Of a DNA stretch of 64,000 bases, positions 11,776 through 20,702 are shown piece by piece. Within the stretch, counting starts at the first letter, position 1; every line of letters starts with the position of its first letter. A program made the position numbers and the translations under genes. The stretch is from Mucilaginibacter roseus. Its GTDB lineage: Bacteria; Bacteroidota; Bacteroidia; Sphingobacteriales; Sphingobacteriaceae. Location: the NCBI RefSeq assembly GCF_021215455.1, contig NZ_JAJPWV010000001.1, forward strand, positions 372,001 through 436,000, read 5' to 3'. Below the pieces are notes generated by a model. The model ran no database searches. It was not told the origin of the DNA and saw only the letters and a program-made list of their open reading frames with translations.

Positions 11776-13548
11776 ATGAAAATTGATATGAAAAGAATTT
11801 CAATACTATTAATAACTGTTTTTGCCTTGTGCGGTTGCAAAAAATTTGTGGAGCCGGCACTGCAAAACAACGGCAAGTTTGAAAACATATACGATGAACC
11901 CTTACTTGCGCATGGTTTGCTGCTTAATGGGTACACCCGTATACCAACAAACGGATGGACATTTAGCGATGTTGCTACTGATAACGCGGTGAGTAATGAC
12001 CTCAACAGCGGCTTATCTAAAATAGCGACCGGGCAATGGACGGCCAGTTTTAATCCGCTCGATCAGTGGACTAACTCCAAGGCTGCCATACAGTACCTTA
12101 ATATGTTTTTAACCGAAGCCGACAAGGTGACCTTTGACGCGCTTGACCCAAAGCTTAACCAAATGTTTAAGGATAGGCTGAAAGGCGAGGGTTATGGTTT
12201 ACGCGCGATGTTTATGTATTACATGCTGCAGGCGCATGGGGGCAAAGCAGGCGGAGAGCTTTTGGGTTTCCCGCTGCTTTTACAGCCCGAAAATCCGTCA
12301 TCAGACTTTAATCAGCCAAGGGCTAAGTTTGACGACTGCATGAAGCAGATTTACGCCGACCTTGACCAGGCAGAAGAACTGTTGCCGCTTGATTACCGGG
12401 ATATATCATCACCTTCAGACATTCCGGTCAAATACAATGGTGTAGCTACCGAAACCTACAACCGCGTATTTGGCAGGTTGTTTAGCCAACGGTTTACAGC
12501 GCGCATTGCAAAGGCTATCCGAGCTAAAGCAGCCTTGATGGCGGCAAGCCCGGCTTTTGCCGAAGGCTCAAGCACCACCTGGGAAAATGCCGCGAATTTT
12601 GCCGCGGCAGTTATCGACCTAAATGGCGGCGTAAACGGCCTGGCAGCTAATGGCCTTACCTGGTACGCAGGTGGCAGCGGTAATCAGATCGACGGGCTTG
12701 GCTCAGGCGCTAATCCGGCTGAGGTAATGTGGCGTACATCCATTGGGCAGAATAGTGATCTGGAGGCCAGTCATTTCCCGCCGACTTTATCGGGCAGCGG
12801 GCGCTTAAATCCAACGCAAAACCTTGTTAACGCATTTCCGGCGGTTAACGGTTATCCTATTGATAATACAGCCAGCGGTTACAATGAAGCTACGCCGTAT
12901 GCAAATCGCGACCCAAGGCTTGCTTTATACATTGTGTTAAACGGTAGCACCGCAGGTCCCGGGTCAACGGTTATTTATACGGCTACCGACAGGAATACCA
13001 ATGACGGACTTAACAAGGTAGAAACATCAACCCGCACTGGTTACTATATGCGTAAATTATTGCGGCAGGATGTTAACCGTAACTCAAGTTCCATCAGTAA
13101 TCAAAAGCATTACAACCCGCACATTCGCTACACAGAAATATATCTCAGCTACGCCGAAGCGGCTAACGAAGCCTGGGGGCCATTAGCCACCGGCGGCCAC
13201 AGCTATTCGGCTTATGATGTGATTAAAAAGATCCGCCAGCGGGCAGGTATCGGCCTGAATAATGGCGACGCTTACCTCGAATCTATCAAGGGTGATAAGA
13301 ACGCTATGCGTACCCTGATCAGGAACGAAAGAAGACTGGAACTATGCTTTGAAGGTTTCAGGTTTTGGGATTTACGCCGCTGGAACGCCAACCTGAACGA
13401 ACCGGCCCTGGGTGTAAACATAACGCAAAGTACTTACACGCAAATAAATGTGGAGAACCGCGCCTATGCAAGCTTTATGAACTACGGTCCGGTGCCATAC
13501 AGCGAAATATTAAAGTTTAAAGCGCTTCAGCAAAATAACGGCTGGTAA
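11776..13548 (+). CDS. SusD-type glycan-binding lipoprotein (2)
   Basis: This lipoprotein of up to 590 residues has a lipobox at LCGC (Cys21). The ATG at 11788 (MKRISILL...) is an equally good start and gives a more typical signal peptide. SusD-family signatures are KKIRQRAGIG and the C-terminal block LIRNERRLELCFEGFRFWDLRRW. It starts nine bases after SusC(2) and is its partner. It is only distantly similar to SusD(1), matching the divergence between the two SusC proteins. Confidence 0.93.
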   Translation: MKIDMKRISILLITVFALCGCKKFVEPALQNNGKFENIYDEPLLAHGLLLNGYTRIPTNGWTFSDVATDNAVSNDLNSGLSKIATGQWTASFNPLDQWTNSKAAIQYLNMFLTEADKVTFDALDPKLNQMFKDRLKGEGYGLRAMFMYYMLQAHGGKAGGELLGFPLLLQPENPSSDFNQPRAKFDDCMKQIYADLDQAEELLPLDYRDISSPSDIPVKYNGVATETYNRVFGRLFSQRFTARIAKAIRAKAALMAASPAFAEGSSTTWENAANFAAAVIDLNGGVNGLAANGLTWYAGGSGNQIDGLGSGANPAEVMWRTSIGQNSDLEASHFPPTLSGSGRLNPTQNLVNAFPAVNGYPIDNTASGYNEATPYANRDPRLALYIVLNGSTAGPGSTVIYTATDRNTNDGLNKVETSTRTGYYMRKLLRQDVNRNSSSISNQKHYNPHIRYTEIYLSYAEAANEAWGPLATGGHSYSAYDVIKKIRQRAGIGLNNGDAYLESIKGDKNAMRTLIRNERRLELCFEGFRFWDLRRWNANLNEPALGVNITQSTYTQINVENRAYASFMNYGPVPYSEILKFKALQQNNGW

Positions 13549-13575
13549 TTAAGTGTAACGATTAAAAAGATAAAA

Positions 13576-14550
13576 ATGAGAAGATTAATTAATATAAGCC
13601 TATTAGCACTGTTCGCGTTCTCATCGTGCAAAAACGAAAAATGGGATTTTCCGGATTACGGCGTGCAATCTGTGTACTTTGCCTACCAATACCCCGTACG
13701 CACGCTTACCATGGGCGAGGATTTGTTTGACACGTCGCTTGATAACGCACACAAATGCCAGATAATGGCTACTACAGGCGGTGTGTATTCAAACGAGAAA
13801 GATATCACGATCAACATCGCGGTGAATAACGATTTGACGCAAGGGTTAAAGTTCAATCCGCCTGATTATAGCGGAGATGTGCAGCCGATGCCTGCGTCTT
13901 ACTACCGCCTCGCTTCTGACAGGATCATCATTCCCAAAGGTAAGATAGCCGGCGGGGTAGAGGTACAATTGACCGATGCCTATTTTAATGATCCGCAATC
14001 AACTAAGGTTACTTACGTGATACCGGTAACCATGACAGGCGTAAATAATGCCGACTCGATACTGCAGGCCAGAAAGTTTACGCTGTACGCCATCAAATAC
14101 ATCAACACCTGGACGGGTAATTACCTGCGCAGGGGCCGGGATGTGGCTGAAGGAAAAAACGGAAATACCGATTTAACCAAAACTATTGTTAGGCACAACC
14201 AGTATGTAGAGCGCGACGAAGTTAAATCTTTAACTACCCGTACACTCACTCAAGCCGTATTTCCGCTGGTGTACAAAGGCGCCGGCAATGTGGATGTAAA
14301 CTGCCCGCTGCTGCTCACTTTTGATAACGAAGGTAACTGCACTATAGCTGCCGCTGGCAGCGGCTATACTGCAACAGGTAACGGCAAATTTGTAAAACGC
14401 GGCGAAAAGAACAGCTGGGGCGCACAGGATCGTGATGCTTTATACCTGAATTATCGCGTAGAGTTAACTGACATGCGTGTGGCCACTACCGATACATTGG
14501 TAATGCGGGACAGAGGGGTTAAAATGGAGACGTTTAACCCGATCAAATAA
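13576..14550 (+). CDS. DUF1735-type surface lipoprotein (SusE-position)
   Basis: The 324-residue lipoprotein has Cys18 in FSSC right after a short signal peptide. The N-terminal half (to about residue 165) resembles DUF1735 beta-sandwich domains (INIAVNNDLTQGL, YYRLASDRIIIPKGKIAGGVEVQLTD, YVIPVTMTG), which occupy the SusE/SusF position in many Bacteroidota glycan operons and are thought to bind glycan at the cell surface. The C-terminal half is beta-rich and begins YINTWTGNYLRRG; it resembles the lipocalin-like or DUF5627-type tail seen in such proteins. It lies 27 bases after SusD(2) and just before the xylanase, in the same operon. Confidence 0.8.
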   Translation: MRRLINISLLALFAFSSCKNEKWDFPDYGVQSVYFAYQYPVRTLTMGEDLFDTSLDNAHKCQIMATTGGVYSNEKDITINIAVNNDLTQGLKFNPPDYSGDVQPMPASYYRLASDRIIIPKGKIAGGVEVQLTDAYFNDPQSTKVTYVIPVTMTGVNNADSILQARKFTLYAIKYINTWTGNYLRRGRDVAEGKNGNTDLTKTIVRHNQYVERDEVKSLTTRTLTQAVFPLVYKGAGNVDVNCPLLLTFDNEGNCTIAAAGSGYTATGNGKFVKRGEKNSWGAQDRDALYLNYRVELTDMRVATTDTLVMRDRGVKMETFNPIK

Positions 14551-14571
14551 CAATCTTAGATCAGAAGTAAA

Positions 14572-16254
14572 ATGAAACAATTGTATAAAGCAACGCTGAT
14601 ACTGGCAGGGTCGGTAGTTTTAGCATCATGTTCTAAATACGAAGCGCTTGAATATGAAGTGGCAAAGCCGGCAACAATCGCCGATCAGGAGCAGATCAAT
14701 GCTTACGAACCTTTAAAAAGCTATTTGGACCGCCAGGGTAATCCCGGTTTTAAATTAGGTGCCGCCGTATCATTAAATGATTATGTAAGCAAAGGCTTAA
14801 TGTATCGCCTGGTTAATTCCAATTTTGATGAGATAACGCTGGGTTATGAAATGAAGCATGGCGCCGTAGTACAGGCAAACGGAGAATTGTCGTTAACACC
14901 GGTAACCAACCTGGTAAACTTAGCTAAAAGTGCAGGTATATCTGTGTACGGGCATACGCTGGCGTGGCATGCCAACCAAAATGCCACCTACTTAAAAGGT
15001 TTAATTGCCCCTACCATAACATCATCAACAGGGCCAACCTGGGATTTGGTAACCGGGGCGGATTTTGAAACAGATGCCGCTGCAAACTACCAGGTAAACG
15101 CAAATCTTACTACAAGCTTTACTGCAGCAGGTGAGGGCGCCGGAGGAAATGGCCGCGCCTTTAAAATGACCAACGCAAGTGTACGCGCTAACGACTGGGA
15201 GGCACAGTTCTTTCTAAAATTCTCTCCAGCGGTGGTTGCGGGTGAGCAATACGAATTGAGTATGAAAATACGTTCAGATGCTCCTGCCTCATTCAGCACA
15301 CAAGCACATGTTACGGCCGGTGCCTACAAGCACTGGGACTTTTTCGGTACCATTTCATCTACCACGCAATGGACGACCTATACCAAGCAAATCACCGTAA
15401 CGGCGGATATGGCTACCAGTGGGGCGATTGCCTTTAACCTGGGTAAAACTGCGACCAACTATTACTTTGACGATATCACCCTGAAAAAATACAACGCTAC
15501 AGGCGGGCAGGTTAAAGTTGAAAAAACAGCTGAAGAAAAACGTATGCTGATTACCCAGGCTATGGAAACCTGGATCAAAGGTATTGTTACCGCCACTAAG
15601 GATAATGTAAAAGTATGGGATGTTGTGAATGAGCCGATGGACGACGGCAAACCGGATGAGCTTAAAACCGGCGTAGGCCGTACCACCGCTGCTGACGAGT
15701 TTTACTGGCAGGATTATATGGGTAAAGATTACGCCGTAAAGGCCTTCCAGCTTGCCAGGCAGTATGGCAACGCCACCGATATACATTTTATTAATGATTA
15801 TAATCTGGAATACAGCATTGCCAAATGCCGCGGTTTAATAAAGTATGTAGAATACATTGAAAGCAAAGGCGCCAAGGTTGACGGCATCGGCACGCAAATG
15901 CACATTAATGCTAATGGCGATCGGGAGAAGATTATAGAAATGTTCACCTTGCTGGCAGCAACCGGTAAACTGATCAAGGTATCTGAATTGGATATGGGCA
16001 TTGCATCAGGCGTAAAAACGCCGCAGGCTACTGCTGCTGATTACGCTGCGCAAAAGGAGATGTACACATTTGTTATACAGAAGTATTTTGAGATAATACC
16101 CAAGGCACAGCAGTATGGTATTACCATATGGAGCCCGCTTGATAGCCCGGCAAGTTCATCATGGAGGGCCGGTGAACCGGTAGGTTTATGGACTGAAGGC
16201 TATGTACGTAAGCCTGCTTACGTTGGCGTAGTTGAGGGTTTGAAAAAGAAATAG
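14572..16254 (+). CDS. GH10 endo-1,4-beta-xylanase with internal CBM, lipoprotein
   Basis: The 560-residue lipoprotein has a lipobox LASC (Cys20), so it is probably surface-anchored. The GH10 barrel starts at about 45 (KLGAAVSL) and carries GHTLAWH (128-134), the acid/base Glu354 in VVNEP, GIGTQMH (438-444) and the nucleophile Glu472 in SELDM. Between GHTLAWH and the acid/base strand, residues about 157-310 form an inserted beta-sandwich (WDLVTGADFET ... NYYFDDITLKK) typical of CBM4/9 or CBM22 modules. CBM insertion in this loop is known from gut Bacteroidota Xyn10 enzymes. The enzyme would cut xylan at the surface, feeding the two SusCD ports encoded just upstream. It is the last gene of the operon, ahead of a terminator. 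Confidence 0.95.
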   Translation: MKQLYKATLILAGSVVLASCSKYEALEYEVAKPATIADQEQINAYEPLKSYLDRQGNPGFKLGAAVSLNDYVSKGLMYRLVNSNFDEITLGYEMKHGAVVQANGELSLTPVTNLVNLAKSAGISVYGHTLAWHANQNATYLKGLIAPTITSSTGPTWDLVTGADFETDAAANYQVNANLTTSFTAAGEGAGGNGRAFKMTNASVRANDWEAQFFLKFSPAVVAGEQYELSMKIRSDAPASFSTQAHVTAGAYKHWDFFGTISSTTQWTTYTKQITVTADMATSGAIAFNLGKTATNYYFDDITLKKYNATGGQVKVEKTAEEKRMLITQAMETWIKGIVTATKDNVKVWDVVNEPMDDGKPDELKTGVGRTTAADEFYWQDYMGKDYAVKAFQLARQYGNATDIHFINDYNLEYSIAKCRGLIKYVEYIESKGAKVDGIGTQMHINANGDREKIIEMFTLLAATGKLIKVSELDMGIASGVKTPQATAADYAAQKEMYTFVIQKYFEIIPKAQQYGITIWSPLDSPASSSWRAGEPVGLWTEGYVRKPAYVGVVEGLKKK

Positions 16255-16266
16255 CTTCAACCAATT

Positions 16267-16311
16267 CAAAACAAACACGCCCGTTAAACTTTAATGGGCG
16301 TGTCTGTTTTG
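16267..16311. terminator. Bidirectional intrinsic terminator
   Basis: Arms ACACGCCC and GGGCGTGT, extended by AAAACA / TGTTTT across one mismatch, form a stem with U-rich flanks on both strands. It sits between the xylanase stop (16254) and the convergent SnoaL-like gene (stop at 16321), so it can end both transcripts. Confidence 0.85.
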
Positions 16312-16320
16312 TTAAGGCAC

Positions 16321-16668
16321 TTATACTGCAATTACAAATGCCTTTAAGGCGGCCATTTTACCATCGCGGAATTCCCATACATCGCAATATGAGTAGTTAA
16401 CTATTTCGCCCTGCTCATTCTTCATGCTAATAAAGCCGATGGCCGTTACAAAATTATCCCCGGCAATCAAATTCTGCACGTCAAACTTAGGCGGCTCAAC
16501 ATACGCTTCTTTCATATACGCCCGCACAGCTTCTTTGCCTTTAAGCACCTGGTCACCTACAAACTCCCAAACTACATCATCGGTACAATAAGCCAGGAAA
16601 CCTTCATTATCACCGGTAGTTACATGATTGTTGGCTTGTATTAGTGTGGCTTTATTATCTGAATTCAT
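16321..16668 (-). CDS. SnoaL-like/NTF2-fold protein
   Basis: This small protein (115 residues) shows the NTF2-like cone fold pattern: an N-terminal helix (IQANNHVTTGDNEGFLAYC), DDVVWEFVGDQVLKGKEAVRAYM, then strands ending YCDVWEFRDGKMAALKAFVI. Members include ketosteroid-isomerase-like enzymes and many stress-associated proteins with no known substrate. It follows the AraC gene on the same strand with a 47-base gap, so it may share its transcript. Function cannot be set from sequence. Confidence 0.8.
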   Translation of the reverse strand: MNSDNKATLIQANNHVTTGDNEGFLAYCTDDVVWEFVGDQVLKGKEAVRAYMKEAYVEPPKFDVQNLIAGDNFVTAIGFISMKNEQGEIVNYSYCDVWEFRDGKMAALKAFVIAV

Positions 16669-16715
16669 ACCGTGTAAATAATTAACGATGTTGAATTGTT
16701 TTAAGCCCGTTTAGG

Positions 16716-17630
16716 TTAATTAAACGTTGACCTGAATTCCACCGGCGAAAGCTTCGTTTTCAATTTAAATAGCCTGCTGAAGGATTGCGAATGCTCAAAG
16801 CCCAACTGGTAAGCCACCTCACTAACGGTTAAAGTGGTGGTAGTTAGTAATTCTTTCGCTTTTTCTATCAGCTTTTCGTGTATGTGCTGCTGCGCGTTAA
16901 GGCCGGTTAACGAGCGTAGCATGTCGCTTAAATAGTTTGGGGTGTAATTCAACTTTTCGGCAAGATACTGTACCGTTGGCACGCCTTGGTTTACCGCATT
17001 GTCGGTGAAAAACGTGTTCAGTAACTCTTCAAATTGTTGCAACAGGTTGTTAGTGGCTGCTTGCCTGGTTAAAAACTGCCGTTTGTAAAATCGCCTGGCA
17101 TAACTTAGCAGTAATTCAATTTGAGCTATAACCACTTCCTGGCTAAAGTCGTCTATACGGCTATCAAGTTCTTCGCGTATAATGTTGAAGATTGCCGATA
17201 CGGTTTCTCTTTCCTTTTCAGACAGGTGCAACGCCTCGTTAGATGCGTAAGTAAAAAAACCATACTGTTTTATTTTAGCCGCAAGCGGATAACCCTGAAG
17301 AAAATCGCGGTGGAAAATAAGCGAATACCCTTCATTGCCCTTGTAAACGGCGGTGCTGCCCACTACCTGGTTAGGCGCCGTAAAAATCATGCTCCCTTCA
17401 TCAAAATCATAATACCCTTGGCCATACCTGAATTTGCCGCCAAGTTTTTCTACAAATGATATTTTGTAAAGCGTAGTAACGTAGCTAACTGGTAACTTGC
17501 TCAGGTTTATCCGTTCGTCACGCGTATCCAGCAATGAAATCAGCGGGTGAGCAGGCCCCGGAATGTCGAGCATCCGGTGTATCTCCTTAATAGATTCCAG
17601 CTTAAGTATTTTGGGCGACTCAGGTTTCAT
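16716..17630 (-). CDS. AraC-family transcriptional regulator (paralogue A)
   Basis: The 304-residue protein has an N-terminal cupin-like sensing half and a C-terminal pair of helix-turn-helix motifs (about 205-304: LAEKLNYTPNYLSDMLRS and VSEVAYQLGFEHSQSFSRLFK). It shares extended identity with the AraC protein at 62021-62932, for example RFYKRQF/RFYNRQF, YLSDMLRS and the VAYQLGFEH block. Both are next to a short-chain dehydrogenase, which suggests that the regulator controls that neighbour. A hairpin with a T-rich tail lies between it and the SDR gene, so it may have its own promoter. Confidence 0.9.
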   Translation of the reverse strand: MKPESPKILKLESIKEIHRMLDIPGPAHPLISLLDTRDERINLSKLPVSYVTTLYKISFVEKLGGKFRYGQGYYDFDEGSMIFTAPNQVVGSTAVYKGNEGYSLIFHRDFLQGYPLAAKIKQYGFFTYASNEALHLSEKERETVSAIFNIIREELDSRIDDFSQEVVIAQIELLLSYARRFYKRQFLTRQAATNNLLQQFEELLNTFFTDNAVNQGVPTVQYLAEKLNYTPNYLSDMLRSLTGLNAQQHIHEKLIEKAKELLTTTTLTVSEVAYQLGFEHSQSFSRLFKLKTKLSPVEFRSTFN

Positions 17631-17648
17631 GATGTAATTATAATAAAA

Positions 17649-17682
17649 ATATGACCGCTAACTTTTCAGCCGGCAGTCATAT
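17649..17682 (-). terminator. Probable terminator downstream of the SDR gene
   Basis: Arms ATATGAC (17649-17655) and GTCATAT (17676-17682) are perfect, with two more pairs inside after a mismatch. On the minus strand the hairpin is followed by ATTTTTATTATAA. It lies between the SDR stop and the AraC start and may separate their expression. Confidence 0.55.
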
Positions 17683-17707
17683 TTAAAGTGGATTAAAGTG
17701 TTATTAG

Positions 17708-18478
17708 TTACCAGGGCAGCTGGCCTTCCGGACCAGTAAAGGTGCCGGTTGGTCCGTCTGTTTCCAAAGCAACACGTACAGGTTCGCGCGAGCCTACTTC
17801 CAGGCTATCTGTCCCTTGAAAGTTGTTCAGTGCTGTAGCAGTGTAGCCGGGGCTGGTGGCATTTACTTTAATGTTCTCTTTTTCCAGTTCTAAGGCGAAT
17901 GCAACAGTCACGGCGTTAAGCGCGGTTTTTGAGGCGGCATAAACAATGCCGAAATGTTCGCGCGCCCAGCAGGTCGGATCGGTTATCCAGGTAAGAGAGC
18001 CTAACCCGCTGGAAACGTTTACAATTCGCGCGGCTTCTGATTTACGCAACAGGGGCAAAGCAGCCTGTGTTACAGCTATTACGCCAAATACATTGGTTTC
18101 CCAAACCGTACGTACTTCATCGAGCGATACGTTAACTGCCCTGCCGGTACTCATTAATTCTTCGGGGCTTTTAGGAGATGTTCCGGCGTGAGATATACCT
18201 GCGTTGTTAACCAATAAGTCCAATTTGCCGTATTCTGCCTCGATCTGCTTTACCGCCGCGTCAATAGTGTGTTGCTGCGTAACATCGAGTTGGATGGCTT
18301 TTGCATTTTCACCTATTTCGGCGGCCGCTTTTTCGCCATTTTCCAGCTTACGTGAGCCTACGTAAACAATGTAATTGTTAGCTGCCAGAGCCTTGGCTAT
18401 TTCGTTGCCTACACCCTGGTTGGCTCCGGTTACCAGTGCTATAAGTTGCTTGTTTGATGATGCTGTTTGATTTTCCAT
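17708..18478 (-). CDS. Short-chain dehydrogenase/reductase
   Basis: The 256-residue protein is a classical SDR: TGANQGVG cofactor loop (17-24), NNAG (91-94), catalytic Ser in NVSSG, and YAASK with Tyr180 and Lys184. An Arg in GSRK after the second strand favours NADP(H). The stretch LTWITDPTCWAREHFGIVY before the catalytic Tyr is longer than in minimal SDRs and resembles carbonyl-reductase-like members. The substrate is unknown. The AraC regulator gene follows on the same strand 77 bases downstream. Confidence 0.88.
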   Translation of the reverse strand: MENQTASSNKQLIALVTGANQGVGNEIAKALAANNYIVYVGSRKLENGEKAAAEIGENAKAIQLDVTQQHTIDAAVKQIEAEYGKLDLLVNNAGISHAGTSPKSPEELMSTGRAVNVSLDEVRTVWETNVFGVIAVTQAALPLLRKSEAARIVNVSSGLGSLTWITDPTCWAREHFGIVYAASKTALNAVTVAFALELEKENIKVNATSPGYTATALNNFQGTDSLEVGSREPVRVALETDGPTGTFTGPEGQLPW

Positions 18479-18654
18479 GAGATTTTAATTTTTACAGACC
18501 CAAAAATCGGCATAAGGCTAAGGGTGCCTGTAACCAAAACAAGGAGAGTTGTAACTAAATCAAAAATTATGATAAAGCGCCACTTACTAAATAACAAAAC
18601 ATAGGCATGCAGTTAATATCCATAAGATAATTGCGGCAAGCAGAAGATCGAAAT

Positions 18655-18680
18655 AAAAAATTGCCGGCGCCAGTCCGGCA
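18655..18680 (-). terminator. Intrinsic terminator of the TPP-riboswitch operon
   Basis: Arms TGCCGG (18662-18667) and CCGGCA (18675-18680) are followed on the minus strand by ATTTTTTATTTC. It is about 65 bases past the stop of the Trm112-like gene, the last gene of that operon. Confidence 0.7.
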
Positions 18681-18745
18681 TTACTGTAACTTATCGGATA
18701 TTCCTTTGGATAACCACAAGTAAAGGAACGTAAACATTTTGGGAT

Positions 18746-19003
18746 CTATCCTAACAGTTTAGCCGGATCCACCTGATAATCTTTAACCCAACGGTCTAAA
18801 ATTGGTTGTTCTAAGGCCGATTGCCGGTATTCATCCGGTGCCATAATAGGTACGCCATAAACGATCGGGTAATTGCGTTTGCAGGTTTTACAACTTAATA
18901 TTCCTTCTATTATATTTTGCTCCACATCTTGAGCAACAACTTTCAATTGAAGGTCGTGTTTGTCAAAAGGGCAGCATAGTTTTGCTATAGTGTTCAGTTT
19001 CAT
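18746..19003 (-). CDS. Trm112-family zinc-binding small protein
   Basis: The 85-residue protein has the Trm112/UPF0434 layout: KLCCPFDKHDL at the N-terminus (Cys10/Cys11), then ILSCKTCKRNYPIVYGVPIM (Cys38, Cys41), a zinc-ribbon-like site with the family's YPI-x-x-GVP-x-M signature. In eukaryotes and archaea Trm112 binds and activates several SAM-dependent methyltransferases. Here its start codon overlaps the ThiE-like stop (ATGA), and the first gene of the same operon is a methyltransferase, so a methyltransferase-Trm112 complex is a plausible inference. Confidence 0.82.
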   Translation of the reverse strand: MKLNTIAKLCCPFDKHDLQLKVVAQDVEQNIIEGILSCKTCKRNYPIVYGVPIMAPDEYRQSALEQPILDRWVKDYQVDPAKLLG

Positions 19004-19647
19004 GGTTTATTTCTGCTGTTTAATGCTTTATGATAAAGTTTTACTTTTTGTGCGGGATCGTCAGCACTCATGATACCCGATATTACGGCGACTCCGTTAA
19101 AAGGTGTGCGTTGCTGTAGTTGCGGGATGTTATCGGGCGTTATGCCGCCTGAAACAAATAATGGAAGATTGGTTAATGTATGTGCCAGCCTAACCGTTTG
19201 AGGCATCACAATATCGCAAGAGCCAGCCGATGAAGACGGAAACATGGCGCAAAAAGATACATAATCCAGCTTATTTGCGTGTGCCCATCTCACAGCATTT
19301 AAATCGCCCGAACAGGTGATACCAGCCAGGAATCGCCGCTTTACTGTGTTTTGTATTTCAACATAGTTTTCAGGTATTTGATCAAAATGCACACCATCCA
19401 GTTCAGGATGGCTCAACAATAGACCCCAATCCCCGTTAACAAGTAAAGGCACATTGTAACTGTTGCAAAGCTCAGCAACTTTGTTGATATAATCTCCTTT
19501 GTTCGCATCCGGCAACCAGTTGTTCCAAATCTGCACTGCCGTTAGTCCGCCTCTCAATGCTGCGTTTAGTTGGTGCAGCAGTGCCGGGCGCTCCATGGCC
19601 GGATTAATGACCAGATAAACACCGCCTTTTATTTTTCTATCGTTCAT
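19000..19647 (-). CDS. ThiE/TenI-like thiamine phosphate synthase homologue
   Basis: The 215-residue TIM-barrel protein matches the thiamine-phosphate synthase superfamily: LRGGLTAVQIWNN, VPLLVNGDWGLLLSHPELDGVHFDQ, YVSFCAMFPSSSAG and the phosphate-binding LFVSGGITPDNI. True ThiE joins the thiazole and pyrimidine phosphates. Some positions differ from textbook ThiE (QIWNN where QxRxK is usual, GDWG where NDR is usual), so it may be a TenI-like or re-purposed member. It overlaps the AIR-synthase-like gene by one base and the Trm112 gene by four, and sits behind a TPP riboswitch, which ties it to thiamine metabolism. Confidence 0.82.
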   Translation of the reverse strand: MNDRKIKGGVYLVINPAMERPALLHQLNAALRGGLTAVQIWNNWLPDANKGDYINKVAELCNSYNVPLLVNGDWGLLLSHPELDGVHFDQIPENYVEIQNTVKRRFLAGITCSGDLNAVRWAHANKLDYVSFCAMFPSSSAGSCDIVMPQTVRLAHTLTNLPLFVSGGITPDNIPQLQQRTPFNGVAVISGIMSADDPAQKVKLYHKALNSRNKP

Positions 19648-20690
19648 TATTTCCAGCCCTTTTTCAACGCGTCAAAAAATGCTACCCAATAAGGATCTTT
19701 TTCAAAATAGGGTAGCGGTTCATCTTTTGTATCTGATATTAACCGGCAGCCTTTTTCCTGATCGGTGAACTTGCCAATAACCGTTGCTCTGATATGCTTT
19801 TCTGCTAATGTTTCAATTAAATAGTTTTCAAAGCCAGGCTTTGCGGCCAGTATCATGGCACCAGCGCCAACACAATAACGAGCATCTATTTTAAACAGAC
19901 TGGTTACCTGTTGCTGAGCTTCTCCTAAGGGCAGCAAATCATTCTGTACCTGAACGCCCAGGCCCGATGCCCTTGCCATTTCATAAACTGCACCCAATAC
20001 ACCTCCCTCTGTAACATCATGCATGGCATTGATCATTCCGGTATATGCCGCGGTTAGTCCGTCTAAAAGTGAAGAGGTTTTATAAAAAAGGTCGCAGCAG
20101 GTTAAATAGGTCTCGTTACCCAATTTTTGCTTTGCTGTTTCCGGAAAACTCATTGCAAGGATGGCTGCAGACGATATAGCACATTCTTTGGTTACGATAA
20201 TAACATCGCCCGGTTGCGCCTTGCAACTAAGTAATAGCTTATTTATAGGCGCAGTCAATAACATAGTTCCCCCGCCGGCAATGGTTGAGTGCTGACCCTC
20301 AATGGTGCCGGTGTGTCCGCCGGTTATAGCAACACCAATATCCCGGCAATATTTCGAAATATATTGCCAATACAAATTAATGTCACTTTGTGTAAGATTT
20401 GGCGGTAGGTTAAGCACCATTTGTGCATACTGCGGTGCAAAGCCCGTTGTTGCCATATCATTCGCCATTAAGTGAACAGATAGCCATGCCGATTCGGCTA
20501 ACCCAAGCGAAGGAATGAGCGAAAGCGGATCGCTGGTCATCGCCAGTGCTTGCCCTCCTCCCAAATCGACCACCGATACATCTACGCCGAAAGCGGGGCC
20601 ATGAACAACATCAGCACGTAAAGCGCCTAAGTTGGGTAATATCAATTCGTTAAAACCACTACCCGATATTTTACCTGAAAATTGCGACAT
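19647..20690 (-). CDS. AIR synthase-related (PurM/HypE/ThiL superfamily) protein
   Basis: The 347-residue protein has the two-domain PurM-like fold: N-terminal ATP-binding half with SDPLSLIPSLGLAESAWLSVHLMANDMATTG, then GHTGTIEGQHSTIAGGGTMLL, PGDVIIVTKE, and the second half with MHDVTEGGVLGAVYEMARASGLGVQV and GAGAMILAAKPG. The sequence is closer in pattern to HypE-like archaeal/bacterial AIR-synthase-related proteins than to canonical ThiL, but ThiL (thiamine-monophosphate kinase) belongs to the same superfamily. Riboswitch control suggests an ATP-dependent step in thiamine synthesis or salvage. Twelve bases separate it from the methyltransferase. Confidence 0.8.
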   Translation of the reverse strand: MSQFSGKISGSGFNELILPNLGALRADVVHGPAFGVDVSVVDLGGGQALAMTSDPLSLIPSLGLAESAWLSVHLMANDMATTGFAPQYAQMVLNLPPNLTQSDINLYWQYISKYCRDIGVAITGGHTGTIEGQHSTIAGGGTMLLTAPINKLLLSCKAQPGDVIIVTKECAISSAAILAMSFPETAKQKLGNETYLTCCDLFYKTSSLLDGLTAAYTGMINAMHDVTEGGVLGAVYEMARASGLGVQVQNDLLPLGEAQQQVTSLFKIDARYCVGAGAMILAAKPGFENYLIETLAEKHIRATVIGKFTDQEKGCRLISDTKDEPLPYFEKDPYWVAFFDALKKGWK

Positions 20691-20702
20691 AAGTAACGGG
20701 TA

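Noticed and set aside
19647..20690. Canonical ThiL thiamine-monophosphate kinase
   Set aside because: Superfamily and context fit, but the N-terminal ThiL landmark (GDDAA-type motif) is not visible; the pattern is nearer HypE-like AIR-synthase-related proteins.
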